Shown: positions 19,616-28,294, counted from the stretch's first letter. The stretch: 64,000 nucleotides of DNA from Anaerolineae bacterium (GCA_020849765.1 JADLAY010000042.1:1-64000); one strand, 5' to 3'. Translations and numbers: made by a program. Notes: generated by a model from the sequence alone, not told the origin.

Positions 19616-19644
19616 AGCGTAACGAATGTGAAGTTTGTTGTCAA
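19616..19644 (-). promoter_or_regulatory. Sigma-70-type promoter of the ilv leader
   Basis: On the minus strand TTGACA (19644-19639) is separated by exactly 17 bases from TACGCT (19621-19616). Transcription would start near 19609, upstream of the leader peptide. Confidence 0.75.
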
Positions 19645-19674
19645 GGGGTGATCGAGGGCAATTTGGGGATTGGG

Positions 19675-19760
19675 GGGAGTTCTGGGTTCGGGGGAGGGTG
19701 CTCAGTACTCGGTGCTCGGTGCTCAGTTTGGGTTCGCGGTGCCCGGTTCACAGTTACCTT
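19675..19760. repeat. Family C degenerate repeat
   Basis: Units such as ttctgggttcggg, gtgctcagtactcggtgctcgg and tttgggttcgcggtgcc fill this stretch upstream of the ilv promoter. Confidence 0.65.
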
Positions 19761-19889
19761 CGCTTCGCGGCTCACTGCGTTCGTCGGTGACTTCGTTTCA
19801 CCGTGCGAATGCAGGTGATGAGGAACGTGGGACGAGTTCGATGACGGGTACTCAGATCAGGTTGCGATTCAGAAATTTGGGTGCCGAAA

Positions 19890-19990
19890 ACAGCACCTTC
19901 AGTGTGCTTGATTTGACCTGGCCGACCGGCTTAAGCCGTCGGCGAACGGTTTGCGAAACCCCGTCCTCCGTGTCTCTGCGGTTCAAGACC
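19890..19990. repeat. Family A hairpin followed by family F tract
   Basis: AGCACCTTCAGTGTGCTTG is followed by the GCCGACcggcttaagccGTCGGC hairpin (about 19921-19942), as in the copies at 0.13 and 2.85 kb. CGTCCTCCGTGTCTCTGCGG then matches family F in inverse orientation. Confidence 0.65.
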
Positions 19991-20017
19991 TGCCCGTTCG
20001 CCGATGGGCGGCGGTGC

Positions 20018-20023
20018 TATAAT
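20018..20023 (+). promoter_or_regulatory. Consensus -10 box upstream of the yrdB-like gene
   Basis: TATAAT lies 31 bp before the ATG at 20055. There is no convincing -35 element 17 bp upstream. Confidence 0.5.
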
Positions 20024-20054
20024 CTCCGGCGGGTCGTGCACTGGAGTTCGTCCC

Positions 20055-20387
20055 ATGCTCAAACCGCTCAACCTCGCATTGCGCTTTCTGCTCGAAATCT
20101 GCCTGCTGATCGCACTGGGCTACTGGGGCTTCAGCACCCAGAGCGAAATCGTGCCGAAGATCCTGCTCGGCATCGGCGCGCCGCTGATCGCCGCCATCGT
20201 CTGGGGCGTGTTGCTCGCGCCCGCCTCGAACCGCCGCCTGGCCGATCCGCTGCGGCTGCTGGCCGAGATCGTGATCTTCGCCGTCGGCGCGCTGGCGCTG
20301 GCCGCCGCCGGTCAGCCGAGGCTCGCCGTCATCTTCGCGGTCGTCGCGCTGGTCAACATGATCCTCTTGCGCGTCTGGCACCAGTGA
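20055..20387 (+). CDS. YrdB family (DUF2568) membrane protein
   Basis: From the ATG at 20055, eight bases after TGGAG, the 110-residue product has four hydrophobic helices and the family pattern: LKPLNLALRFLLEICLL, GYWGF, a central GAPLIAAIVWGVLLAP and the terminal NMILLRVWHQ. YrdB/DUF2568 proteins are small four-helix membrane proteins of unknown function. The frame stays open further upstream, but the TATAAT at 20018 argues for this start. It is followed after 12 bp by another small membrane protein. Confidence 0.82.
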   Translation: MLKPLNLALRFLLEICLLIALGYWGFSTQSEIVPKILLGIGAPLIAAIVWGVLLAPASNRRLADPLRLLAEIVIFAVGALALAAAGQPRLAVIFAVVALVNMILLRVWHQ

Positions 20388-20399
20388 GACCATCCATCT

Positions 20400-20696
20400 A
20401 TGCAAACTGACAGACGCGCACAGCGTTTCGCACACTATAAGTCCGCCGCCAGGGGTTTAGCCCGACGTGCTCTGATCTGGATGATCTTTTGCCTGATCGT
20501 GATCGGTCTGGGGCTGGCGCAGGTCTTCGGGGCGGGCGGTCTTAGCCTGACGTTCAGCTACGTGGCCGCAGCCGGGTGGGTCGCCGGGGCCATCACGTGC
20601 GGCTGGGCGCTCTGGCGCCAGCGTGACGGCACGATCGACCGCCTGCTCGATCGGGAGGACGCTCGCGCCGCGGAGGCGCGCTCACGCTTCTACTAG
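20400..20696 (+). CDS. Small membrane protein, unknown function
   Basis: The 98-residue product has a basic N terminus (RRAQRFAHYKSAARGLARR), two transmembrane helices (about residues 25-45 and 50-70) and an acidic/basic C-terminal tail, DRLLDREDARAAEARSRF. I do not recognise a family. It is probably cotranscribed with the yrdB-like gene, and its 3' end overlaps by four bases that of the convergent Uma2 gene. Confidence 0.65.
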   Translation: MQTDRRAQRFAHYKSAARGLARRALIWMIFCLIVIGLGLAQVFGAGGLSLTFSYVAAAGWVAGAITCGWALWRQRDGTIDRLLDREDARAAEARSRFY

Positions 20697-21262
20697 AACG
20701 TCACCTTGGCGTAAACATCTGTCAGTGCCAGGGTACAGCCGATCGACGTGAGGGTGATCGGTTCCTGCACATCTTGCTCTTCGACCCAATGCCAGCGTCC
20801 GTCATCGCCGCGCGTGTACTGCTCGATGGCCCGCTGATCCTGCGCAATCAGAATGTACTCTTGGAGCGTCGGGATGCTCTGATAGTGCTCGAATTTCATA
20901 GTCCGGTCGTAAGCTTCGGTCGATGGTGAGAGCACTTCGACGATCACCGACGGGTTGAGCAGGACGTCGCCCTTGTCGTCGTAGAGTTCCGGCTGGCCGC
21001 AGACGACCATTACGTCGGGATATGCAACCAATCCGCTCGGCGTTTTGACGCGCAGATCGGTCGAATAGGTTGAGCATGGGCGATCTGCCAGCTGGTTGCC
21101 GAGCGCACGCACGATGTTGCTGACGATCTTGACGTGGCGCTCACTCGCTCCCGCCATCATATAGACGAGACCGTCAAAATACTCGTGCTTCTCGTTGGCA
21201 CGACGCTCTTTCGCCAGGTAGTGATCCAGCGGGATAAAGGGATGTCGAGCGGCGACCATCAT
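20693..21262 (-). CDS. Uma2 family (DUF820) putative endonuclease
   Basis: The 189-residue protein carries the PD-(D/E)XK-like pattern of Uma2: EKHEYFDGLVYMMAG (Glu), YPDVMVVCGQPE (Asp) and SVIVEVLSPSTEAYD (the E-x-hydrophobic region), followed by YQSIPTLQEYILI. Uma2 proteins are expanded in Chloroflexota and Cyanobacteria; activity has not been established for most. This is one of four intact copies plus one fragment in the window, and the most divergent (SPST in place of SPTDS). Confidence 0.85.
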   Translation of the reverse strand: MMVAARHPFIPLDHYLAKERRANEKHEYFDGLVYMMAGASERHVKIVSNIVRALGNQLADRPCSTYSTDLRVKTPSGLVAYPDVMVVCGQPELYDDKGDVLLNPSVIVEVLSPSTEAYDRTMKFEHYQSIPTLQEYILIAQDQRAIEQYTRGDDGRWHWVEEQDVQEPITLTSIGCTLALTDVYAKVTF

Positions 21263-21327
21263 TCACATTCCCTTGACTTCATCGACATACCCAAAGTATA
21301 GCAGGCTTCCTGCGCTTGCCGGGCGGG

Positions 21328-23277
21328 TTAGCGGCTGCTGCTCAGGTCGGTGTGATCGGAGTCAATGTCGATGTCAATCGACAGCTCGGTCACGTTGGCG
21401 CCGCTCATCTGGCGCATCTCCAGCAGGCGCGTGCACCAGGCTGCCAGCAGGAACATGAAGCGGCGTGCGCCGGGCGTCATCGTCTCCCAGGTGACGGCGC
21501 GCAGAGCGCTGAAGAGCAGGGCCAGCCAGTACTCCGTCCAGTCGTTGGGGCGGGCCAGGCATTCCGCCACGATGCCGCGCAGGGCGATCACGGGCAGAAA
21601 GGCCTTGTCGAGCTGCGCATCGGGCGAGACGGGCGGGGCAGGCGGCAGCCCGGATGCGCGGGCGAGGGCGCGGCGCGCATCTGCCCAGCTTTCGCCGAGG
21701 TTGGGCATGACCATCTCGGCGTGCAGGCTGATTTCGAGATTGGCCCAGTCGAACAGCGTGTGACCGTCGCGCGTGTGGGCGAAGTCGATCAGGAATGGGC
21801 TGCCGTTGGGGCCAAGCAGGATGTTGCCCAGGTGGAGATCGCCGTGGATGCGGCTGATGGTGCCGAGCACGTGGCGGTCGAGCAGCGCATCGTAGGCGAG
21901 CAGCGGATTGGGCAGCCGCTCATCCGGCGGCGCGACCGGGATCGTGCGCGCCGTCGGGTCGAAATCCGGCGCCAGCGCGCGCACGGCGTTAAGCATCGCT
22001 TCGTGACGCGTGCCGTAGACGCGCCCGGCGAATTGGTCGACCGTCTCGCCGCGATAGATCGCCGTGTGCTCCAGGTCGAAGCCGCGCACCTCGATCCGGT
22101 GGGCACGGCGCGCGGCCTCGCCGCCGCCAGCCGCCGCGAACTGCACGCGTTCGAGTTCGCGCTCGACCTTATACAGCGCGAAGCCGGTCACGACGACGAC
22201 CTCGCCGTACTCGATGCCCTGGAAGGCGTTGCGCCGCACCGGGTCGCGCAGTTGATGCGCATTGTCTGGGATGGGTGTCTCCGGCGGCAGCGGTTCCAGG
22301 ATCAGCGTTGGTGGCAGCAGCCAGTCATATTCCTCCCAGGCCTGGAAGCGATACGGCCTGCGCTGCATCCACCACGTGCGCCCGAAGGCCGGGAACAACG
22401 CGTCGCGCAGCCAGCCGCCGAGGCGTTCCGGCCCCTGGCTGGCCGCCGAAATCGGCGCGCGATCCTGCCCGGCGACGAAGGTGTATTTGAGTCCGGCCAG
22501 TTCGGTCGTCTCCGGGGCGGTCGGGCGATCTTCCAGGCGGGCGGTCAGCGGCGGCAGCGTCGTGCGCACGTGCTGCTCGTAACGGCGCGCCTCGTCCATG
22601 ATCGACTCGGCGCGGTCGATCTTGACCACAACCGGCGAATCTTCGATGCCATCGGCCTGCGCCGGTGTGACCGCCAGCAGCAGCGCGCCGCTGTGACCGC
22701 CCGTCAGCCGCCGTTCGACGCGCAGCTGGCTGTAGCCATGGAACATGCGCCGCAGCACGAACAGGTGCTCCTCGGTCAGCGCGCCCATCGCCGGGTCGTA
22801 ATCGACGGCGAAGTCGACGCGCACGTACGGCTGTGTGATCACACGCGTGGCCGAGTACGAGACGACATCCTCGCTGAAACGACTGAGGTCGATGCCCAGG
22901 TTACGCCAGACGCGCACCGGGATGCTGTCGTTTTCTTCCAGCACAGCGCGCAGCAGTTCGCGCTCAGTGATCTCCGGGCGCCCGACTTCGAGCGCCAGGT
23001 CGTGGGCGATGCTCATGATCATCTGGCAGCGCGGGCTGTTCGGCATCCCGGCCCACAGGCGCTGGCTGCTGCCTTTGCCGCTGTGGCGACGGATGGCGTC
23101 GATCACGTAGTCGGTCTTGTAGCCATATTGTTCGAGCAGGGTGGAGGCGATGCCGCCGCGCAGCTCCAGCGCGCCGGTCACCAGATGCTCGACGCCGATG
23201 AAATGATGATTCATGCGCGCGGCTTCTTGCCGGGCGTTGATCAGGATGTCACGGAGGGGGGTATCAGCCACGGGCAC
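21328..23277 (-). CDS. Clp N-domain fused to a kinase-like (APH-type) domain
   Basis: This 649-residue protein has two recognisable parts. Residues 1-140 resemble paired Clp N-terminal repeats (NHHFIGVEHLVTGAL, then PEITERELLRAVLEE). Residues about 185-530 look like a phosphotransferase/kinase fold: glycine-rich RLTGGHSGALLLAV, a Lys in VVVKIDRAE (Lys219), catalytic-loop HGDLHLGNIL (478-487) and LIDFA (Asp498). Between the two kinase lobes, residues about 355-425 form a beta-rich insert. There is no AAA+ module. It resembles kinase-like ternary-complex-associated (TCAD9-type) proteins of predicted conflict systems, but that match is from memory and uncertain. It is a single gene with no evident operon partner. 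Confidence 0.7.
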   Translation of the reverse strand: MPVADTPLRDILINARQEAARMNHHFIGVEHLVTGALELRGGIASTLLEQYGYKTDYVIDAIRRHSGKGSSQRLWAGMPNSPRCQMIMSIAHDLALEVGRPEITERELLRAVLEENDSIPVRVWRNLGIDLSRFSEDVVSYSATRVITQPYVRVDFAVDYDPAMGALTEEHLFVLRRMFHGYSQLRVERRLTGGHSGALLLAVTPAQADGIEDSPVVVKIDRAESIMDEARRYEQHVRTTLPPLTARLEDRPTAPETTELAGLKYTFVAGQDRAPISAASQGPERLGGWLRDALFPAFGRTWWMQRRPYRFQAWEEYDWLLPPTLILEPLPPETPIPDNAHQLRDPVRRNAFQGIEYGEVVVVTGFALYKVERELERVQFAAAGGGEAARRAHRIEVRGFDLEHTAIYRGETVDQFAGRVYGTRHEAMLNAVRALAPDFDPTARTIPVAPPDERLPNPLLAYDALLDRHVLGTISRIHGDLHLGNILLGPNGSPFLIDFAHTRDGHTLFDWANLEISLHAEMVMPNLGESWADARRALARASGLPPAPPVSPDAQLDKAFLPVIALRGIVAECLARPNDWTEYWLALLFSALRAVTWETMTPGARRFMFLLAAWCTRLLEMRQMSGANVTELSIDIDIDSDHTDLSSSR

Positions 23278-23417
23278 GGGTGCTTTCGGGTCCGCCTGTC
23301 AGTGACTCTATTATACAGGATGTCGAATGAATGAATGCGCCCCGCTGCCACCGTTAGCCCGGCGCCGTCAGTCTCCGCGATCGGTTTGTGAGAAACACCG
23401 ATCCGCCCTCGTAATTC

Positions 23418-23447
23418 TTGACAGACTCAACGTAATAAACGTAGAAT
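23418..23447 (+). promoter_or_regulatory. Sigma-70-type promoter of the two-component system
   Basis: TTGACA (23418-23423), an 18-bp spacer and TAGAAT (23442-23447) lie about 90 bp upstream of the histidine kinase start. Confidence 0.75.
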
Positions 23448-23537
23448 CAAAGCAACTGGATTTGTCGATTGTCGCACACCGGGCCTCCCTCAAAAGATTG
23501 TTTCGAAGATTGAGGCTCGCAAGAGTGCGTTTACGAG

Positions 23538-25139
23538 ATGATCGACCGGACGACGACCACCAATCACCTCTCGGCGCTGCTCGAACAGCACATCGAAGAG
23601 ATCGCTGAAGCCTGGGCCGAGATGACGTATCACAATGCCAGCTTTCACCCCGGCGAATTGTGGTCTGATGTCGTTCGCATTTCTACCAGGCAGTGCCTGA
23701 CCGCCATCACCGACAGCCTGCGCACCGGCAGCCACGCCGCCCTGAAAGAATTCCTCGCCAACCTGAGCGGCGCCTGTTTGCGCAGCGGCCTGGAAACCGG
23801 CAACGTGACCGAGTTTCTGCTGCTGAGCAAGGATGCCGTGCTGGCGGTCATCAGCCGTTACGACTTCGACCCGGAGGTCGTCTGGGCGGTCAACCTCAAA
23901 CTGGATGCCTGCCTGCGCTACGTCGTCGGGCGCTTCAACACGCTTTACGCCGCGGATATGAATCGCTGCCTGCGCGAACAGCACGAACACATCGTCTCGA
24001 TGCTCAAGTTCGGCGAGCAGGGCGGCGATGCGCTCGACATCGATGAGGTGCTGCACCACGTCGCGCTCGGTATCATGGCGGCGGCGCAGGTCGAACACTG
24101 CGACTTCTACCTGGTCGACGAACATCGCGGGCAGCTCGTGCCCAAACGAGGCATCAGCAGTGGGCCGATCCCGGATCTGGCGCTGGAGCGCTTCCTGAAC
24201 CGGCGGCTCAACCTGGCTGAAGATCCGTTCTTCCTCGAACTGCTCGAACGCAAAGAGCCGATGTTCTGCCCGAACCTGCTGGAAGACCCGCGCGTGAACA
24301 AAGAAGTGGTTTCAGCCTCAGATGCCAAGTCGATCATGGCGATCCCGCTGGTCGCCAATCACAGGGTGCTGGCGGTGGCGCTGGCCGGGGCCTTCAACGC
24401 CTATCGCGCTTTCACCGACGAGCAGGTCGAGCTGGCCTGGAACGTCGCCAGGGCGGCCACGCTCGTGATCGAGAACGCGCGGCTGCACCAGCAGACTCGG
24501 CTGATGGCGGCCCTGGAAGAGCGCGAATGGCTGGCGCGCGAGATCCACGACAACCTGGCTCAGAGCCTGAGTATCCTCAAGCTGCATGCCTCCAAGGTCA
24601 ACGAACTGCTAACGAGTGGGGACGTGGAACAGGCGCAGCACTTTCTGACCGAGATGGTGAGCATGGCGAGCGAGGCCCATACTGACGCCCGCGAGGCGAT
24701 CATCGGCCTGCGCAGCAACACGTCGTCCGCCGCGGACGTCAAGCCGACGCTTGAGGCTTATCTGAACCGCTTCTCCTGTGCCTATGGCGTACAAACGCGC
24801 CTCGTCGTGCAGGATGAGATCTCGATTGCGCTGCCGAGCCGCGCCTTCGTCCAGTTGACGCGCATCGTCCAGGAAGCGCTCGCCAACGTGCGCAAACATG
24901 CGAACGCGCATGAGGTTTGCATCACGCTGGGCCACGACGATGCGCATCTGACGCTCACGATCGAGGACGATGGACAGGGCTTCGATCTGGCGCAGGTCAT
25001 CAGCCAGGATAACGGCGGTGTTGGCCTGCAAATCATGCGTGAGCGCGCGGAGAGCCTGGGCGGACAACTCGACATCGATACACAGCCGGGCAGGGGAACG
25101 CGCATCATGGTGCGGATTTCGCTGCCTGATGCAGAATGA
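23538..25139 (+). CDS. GAF-domain sensor histidine kinase (NarX/LiaS type)
   Basis: The 533-residue cytoplasmic kinase has an N-terminal helical domain like the RsbRD/RsbT co-antagonist region (about 5-145), a GAF domain (about 165-315), a HisKA_3 dimerisation motif with REIHDNLAQSLSILKLH (phospho-His337) and a HATPase domain with EALANVRKHANAH (N box), IEDDGQGFD (G1) and GGVGLQIMRERAESLGG (G2). No membrane segment is seen, so it senses an internal signal, perhaps a small ligand or redox state bound by GAF. It overlaps the region of the response regulator gene and forms a two-component pair with it. The neighbouring redox genes downstream are candidate targets. Confidence 0.92.
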   Translation: MIDRTTTTNHLSALLEQHIEEIAEAWAEMTYHNASFHPGELWSDVVRISTRQCLTAITDSLRTGSHAALKEFLANLSGACLRSGLETGNVTEFLLLSKDAVLAVISRYDFDPEVVWAVNLKLDACLRYVVGRFNTLYAADMNRCLREQHEHIVSMLKFGEQGGDALDIDEVLHHVALGIMAAAQVEHCDFYLVDEHRGQLVPKRGISSGPIPDLALERFLNRRLNLAEDPFFLELLERKEPMFCPNLLEDPRVNKEVVSASDAKSIMAIPLVANHRVLAVALAGAFNAYRAFTDEQVELAWNVARAATLVIENARLHQQTRLMAALEEREWLAREIHDNLAQSLSILKLHASKVNELLTSGDVEQAQHFLTEMVSMASEAHTDAREAIIGLRSNTSSAADVKPTLEAYLNRFSCAYGVQTRLVVQDEISIALPSRAFVQLTRIVQEALANVRKHANAHEVCITLGHDDAHLTLTIEDDGQGFDLAQVISQDNGGVGLQIMRERAESLGGQLDIDTQPGRGTRIMVRISLPDAE

Positions 25140-25147
25140 GGAAAGCA

Positions 25148-25813
25148 ATGGATGCCTTACGGGTTTTGCTCGTTGACGATCACACACTGTTTCGCCATGG
25201 GATGAAGTCGCTGCTGGATGCGTGCCCGAACGTCGAGGTGGTCGGCAGCGCGGCCGATGGCTACGAAGCGCTCAGCCTGACGCGCCAAACGCAGCCCGAC
25301 GTGATCCTGATGGACATCGAGATGCCGCGCTGCAACGGCCTGGAAGCGACACGCCTGATCAAGGGCGAGTTCCCGCAGGTGGTCGTCGTCATCCTGACGG
25401 TGGTCGAAGATGACGAGACTGTCTTCGAGGCGATCAAATGCGGCGCGCAGGGCTATCTGCTCAAGACGCTGGAAGCCTACCAACTGTACGACCTGCTCGA
25501 AGGCCTGCGCCGGGGCGACGCGCCGCTCTCCGGCGCGATCGCCGCCAAGATCCTGCGCGAGTTCACGCACCCGAAGCCACAAGGAGACGATCAGCCGGTG
25601 GTGGAAGCGCTGACCGAACGCGAGCGCGACGTGCTCGAACTGATCGTCGAGGGCAAGACCAACAAAGAGATCGGCGACGCGCTCTACGTGACCGAGAACA
25701 CGGTCAAGAATTACCTGAGCAACATCCTGGCCAAGCTGCATCTGCAGAACCGCATCCAGGCCGCCGTCTACGCGGTGACGCAGGGCCTGGTCGACGCCCC
25801 CCAGCGCGGGTGA
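25148..25813 (+). CDS. NarL/FixJ-family response regulator
   Basis: The ATG at 25148 follows GAGGAAAGC and is preferred over the one at 25136 inside the kinase stop region; this gives 221 residues. The receiver domain has LLVDDHTLFRHGMKSLL and the phospho-acceptor Asp in VILMDIEMPRCNGLE. The C-terminal LuxR-type HTH is LTERERDVLELIVEGKTNKEIGDAL, then YVTENTVKNYLSNILAKL. It is the partner of the upstream kinase and a DNA-binding transcription regulator. A family D hairpin follows the stop codon. Confidence 0.94.
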   Translation: MDALRVLLVDDHTLFRHGMKSLLDACPNVEVVGSAADGYEALSLTRQTQPDVILMDIEMPRCNGLEATRLIKGEFPQVVVVILTVVEDDETVFEAIKCGAQGYLLKTLEAYQLYDLLEGLRRGDAPLSGAIAAKILREFTHPKPQGDDQPVVEALTERERDVLELIVEGKTNKEIGDALYVTENTVKNYLSNILAKLHLQNRIQAAVYAVTQGLVDAPQRG

Positions 25814-25835
25814 TTCGACGCAAACCTCTCATCGG

Positions 25836-25878
25836 GGAGGCGCCGTGTAGGGACGCCATTATTGGCGTCCGCCTCTCC
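25836..25878. repeat. Family D hairpin, possible terminator of the two-component operon
   Basis: GGAGGCGcc...GGACGCCA-tta-TTGGCGTCC...CTCTCC is a nested hairpin (core 25851-25870) that includes the GTAGGGACGCC signature. It has no T-tract. Confidence 0.65.
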
Positions 25879-26105
25879 ATTTGTCCCAAACCGACCAGAC
25901 AGCAACAGATTGACGATCTGACCCTGCAATTCGTATCCCCCAACCGGGGGGTGCAGCGCCCTTCATATCCCCCGAACGGACATGTCCCGATGCCGGAAAT
26001 ACACCCCTCCTGGCGTCCGGAAACACCCAACCTGACCTGACCCCGCGCCGCCAAAAGTTCTAGGCTAGAACCAGATCCTCGTCACGAAGTGCCATGAGGC
26101 AGGGG

Positions 26106-26522
26106 ATGATGAAGCGGGTCTTTATCTGTTCCGGTCGCGCACTCTTTGGTTCTGGCATCCGGCAGCTGCTGGATGCGCAGGCGGACATCGATGTGATCGG
26201 CTGGGAGAGCGATGTCGAGCTGGCGTGCCAACGCATCCAGGAGATGCAGCCGGACGTCGTGCTCGTCGTCGCGGAAGGCTCGTCCGGCTGCCGCATGTCG
26301 GATCGGCAGCGCTTCCTGCGCGCCGAAGGCAAGACGCGCATCATCGAACTCGACCTTGAAGACCGCAAAGTCTATGTCTACACCGGCGAACAACTCACGA
26401 TCAAAGAAGTTGACGACCTTGTGAGGGCGATTGAAGAGCCTGTCGACGGCACCCCGGCGCCATCTGCGTCGCCAGGGCCGCCGCATGGGCAAAGGAGAAA
26501 GACGAATATTGAAGTGACGTGA
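26106..26522 (+). CDS. Receiver-like protein lacking the phospho-acceptor (pseudo-receiver)
   Basis: The 138-residue product begins MMKRVFICSGRALFGSGIRQLL, strikingly parallel to the first strand and helix of NarL-type receivers, and has DADIDVIGWESDVELACQRI and QPDVVLVVAEGSSG where a normal receiver has DVVLMDxxMP. The phospho-acceptor Asp and the acidic pair after strand 1 are absent. The C-terminal tail is disordered and Pro-rich. GGCAGGGG precedes the ATG. The stop overlaps the upstream limit of the flavoprotein gene, so the two are likely cotranscribed. A redox-linked regulatory role is inferred from position only. Confidence 0.6.
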   Translation: MMKRVFICSGRALFGSGIRQLLDAQADIDVIGWESDVELACQRIQEMQPDVVLVVAEGSSGCRMSDRQRFLRAEGKTRIIELDLEDRKVYVYTGEQLTIKEVDDLVRAIEEPVDGTPAPSASPGPPHGQRRKTNIEVT

Positions 26523-26569
26523 GCCCAGCCGTTCGAGATTATTCTGTGAACCGAGAAAGGAAATCGACC

Positions 26570-28264
26570 GTGAGTAATGAGAAAGATCTTAAGGGCTTAT
26601 CACGCCGTGAATTCCTGAAGAGCACGGGCGTGGGTGTTGCTGCCGCCACGGCAGGCATCAGCCTTGTGGGCACGCAGGTAGCCGCCGCGCAGGATTTGAA
26701 CGCCGAGCTGGCGGGGCAAAAGTGGAGCTTCGAAATTCCGCCGGAGCCGATTCCGGATAGCGCCATCGCCGAGACCGTCGAGGCTGACGTGATCGTCGTC
26801 GGGGCGGGTGTCTCCGGCCTGGTGGCTGCCAATACCGCCGCCGAAAACGGCGCCAAGGTCGTCCTGTTCGCTGCCAGCTCCGGCCCCGCCTACCGTGGTG
26901 GATCGTTCCACGCGGTGAACAGCAAGTACATGGAAGCGCAGGGCATCGAGCCTTACGCCGTGGATCGTTTCTTCCGCCGCGAGCTGTCCAACGCCTCCTT
27001 CAACGTCGATCAGGACAAGTGGTACAAGTTCTACAACAACAGCGAAGAAGCCATGAACTGGCTGATCGACAAGATGGAAGCGGCGGGCTTCGAGACGGTG
27101 CTCGAGATCGCCAACGTCGAGCCGAACGATGGCCCGATGAACGTGCCCGCGCAGGCGCACGGCTGGATCAACGAGGGCATGCGCCGAGCCGGTATGGGCG
27201 CCGAATTCGTCGTCAATACTCTGGCTACTACGGCACAGGCATCCGGCGCGGAGATTCGCTACAAGACGATCGCCAAGCAGCTTGTGCGCGAGGCCGACAA
27301 CACCGGTCGCGTGACGGCGATCATCGCCGAGAACGAAGACGGTAGCTACACTAAATTCGTCGCCAGCAAGGGTATCATCCTGGCGACCGGTGACTTCTCG
27401 AACAACCGCGACATGATGACCAAGTACTGCCCGTGGGCCGTTCCACTCCTGAGCGATGCCGGTGACCTCGGCTACGACAACAACTTCAAGCAGGGTGGCC
27501 TGTTCCCCGGCGACGGCCAGAAGATGGGCCTCTGGGTCGGCGCGGCCTGGCAGAAGACCTATCCGAACCCGCCGATGATCATGGGCTCCTGGATTGCGTC
27601 GACGCAGCCGTACGGCTCGCATCGTGGCCTGGTCATGAACAAGAATGGCTATCGCTACGGCAACGAAGACGTCAACGGCCCCCACGCTGGCGTCAACCAG
27701 ATGCACCAGCCGGATATGATGGCTTACGTCATCTGGGGTGCGAACTATGCGGAAGGCGCGGCGCCCTGGTACGCGTTCGGCATGACGCGCGATGCCGACC
27801 CGATCCCGCCGTCGTCTATCCTCTCCCAGTGGGAAGGCCAGGTCGACGAGGGCAGTCTGGTCAGTGGTGAAACCGTCGAAGAAGTGATCGAGAAACTCGG
27901 CCTGCCCGCCGAAGCGACGAAAGCCACGATCGACCAGTACAACGCGTACTGCGCCGCCGGGCTGGACGAACAATACTACAAGCGGCCCGAACTGCTCATC
28001 CCGATTGCCGAAGCCCCGTTCTACGGCGCAGTCGTGCCGCCGCCCGGCTTCCTGACGGTGATGGGTGGTCTGCGCACCAACCTCGACATGCAGGTTTGTG
28101 ACGAGACCGATACGCCCATTCCAGGGCTGTACAACGTCGGCGTGATGGTCGGTGACTACTACGCCAACATCTACAACTTCCTGGTGGAAGGGAACAACCT
28201 GGGCGCCTGCTGCCTGACCTTTGGCTACACGACCGGTCGCGACGTCGCGCTAGGCACCGTCTAG
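26570..28264 (+). CDS. Tat-exported FAD-dependent reductase, fumarate reductase/flavocytochrome c type
   Basis: The GTG at 26570, preceded by AAAGGAAA, gives 564 residues; an upstream in-frame GTG at 26519 overlaps the previous stop. The Tat signal is LSRREFLKSTGVGVAAAT, with an AAAQD-like cleavage region. The FAD Rossmann motif VIVVGAGVSGLVAANTAAENG follows near residue 75, and the domain matches the FAD_binding_2 family (fumarate, urocanate and related reductases, 3-ketosteroid dehydrogenases). No heme-binding motif is present in the protein. It is 140 bp upstream of a membrane pentaheme cytochrome, a likely electron donor, so a periplasmic-face reductase of an organic acceptor is inferred; the acceptor is unknown. 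Confidence 0.85.
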   Translation: MSNEKDLKGLSRREFLKSTGVGVAAATAGISLVGTQVAAAQDLNAELAGQKWSFEIPPEPIPDSAIAETVEADVIVVGAGVSGLVAANTAAENGAKVVLFAASSGPAYRGGSFHAVNSKYMEAQGIEPYAVDRFFRRELSNASFNVDQDKWYKFYNNSEEAMNWLIDKMEAAGFETVLEIANVEPNDGPMNVPAQAHGWINEGMRRAGMGAEFVVNTLATTAQASGAEIRYKTIAKQLVREADNTGRVTAIIAENEDGSYTKFVASKGIILATGDFSNNRDMMTKYCPWAVPLLSDAGDLGYDNNFKQGGLFPGDGQKMGLWVGAAWQKTYPNPPMIMGSWIASTQPYGSHRGLVMNKNGYRYGNEDVNGPHAGVNQMHQPDMMAYVIWGANYAEGAAPWYAFGMTRDADPIPPSSILSQWEGQVDEGSLVSGETVEEVIEKLGLPAEATKATIDQYNAYCAAGLDEQYYKRPELLIPIAEAPFYGAVVPPPGFLTVMGGLRTNLDMQVCDETDTPIPGLYNVGVMVGDYYANIYNFLVEGNNLGACCLTFGYTTGRDVALGTV

Positions 28265-28294
28265 CGGACGCAATTCGCACTCCCTCTGACCGGT

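Noticed and set aside
26519..26569. Upstream start of the flavoprotein gene overlapping the pseudo-receiver stop
   Set aside because: The GTG at 26570 has a proper AAAGGAAA site and places the Tat motif close to the N terminus, as expected.
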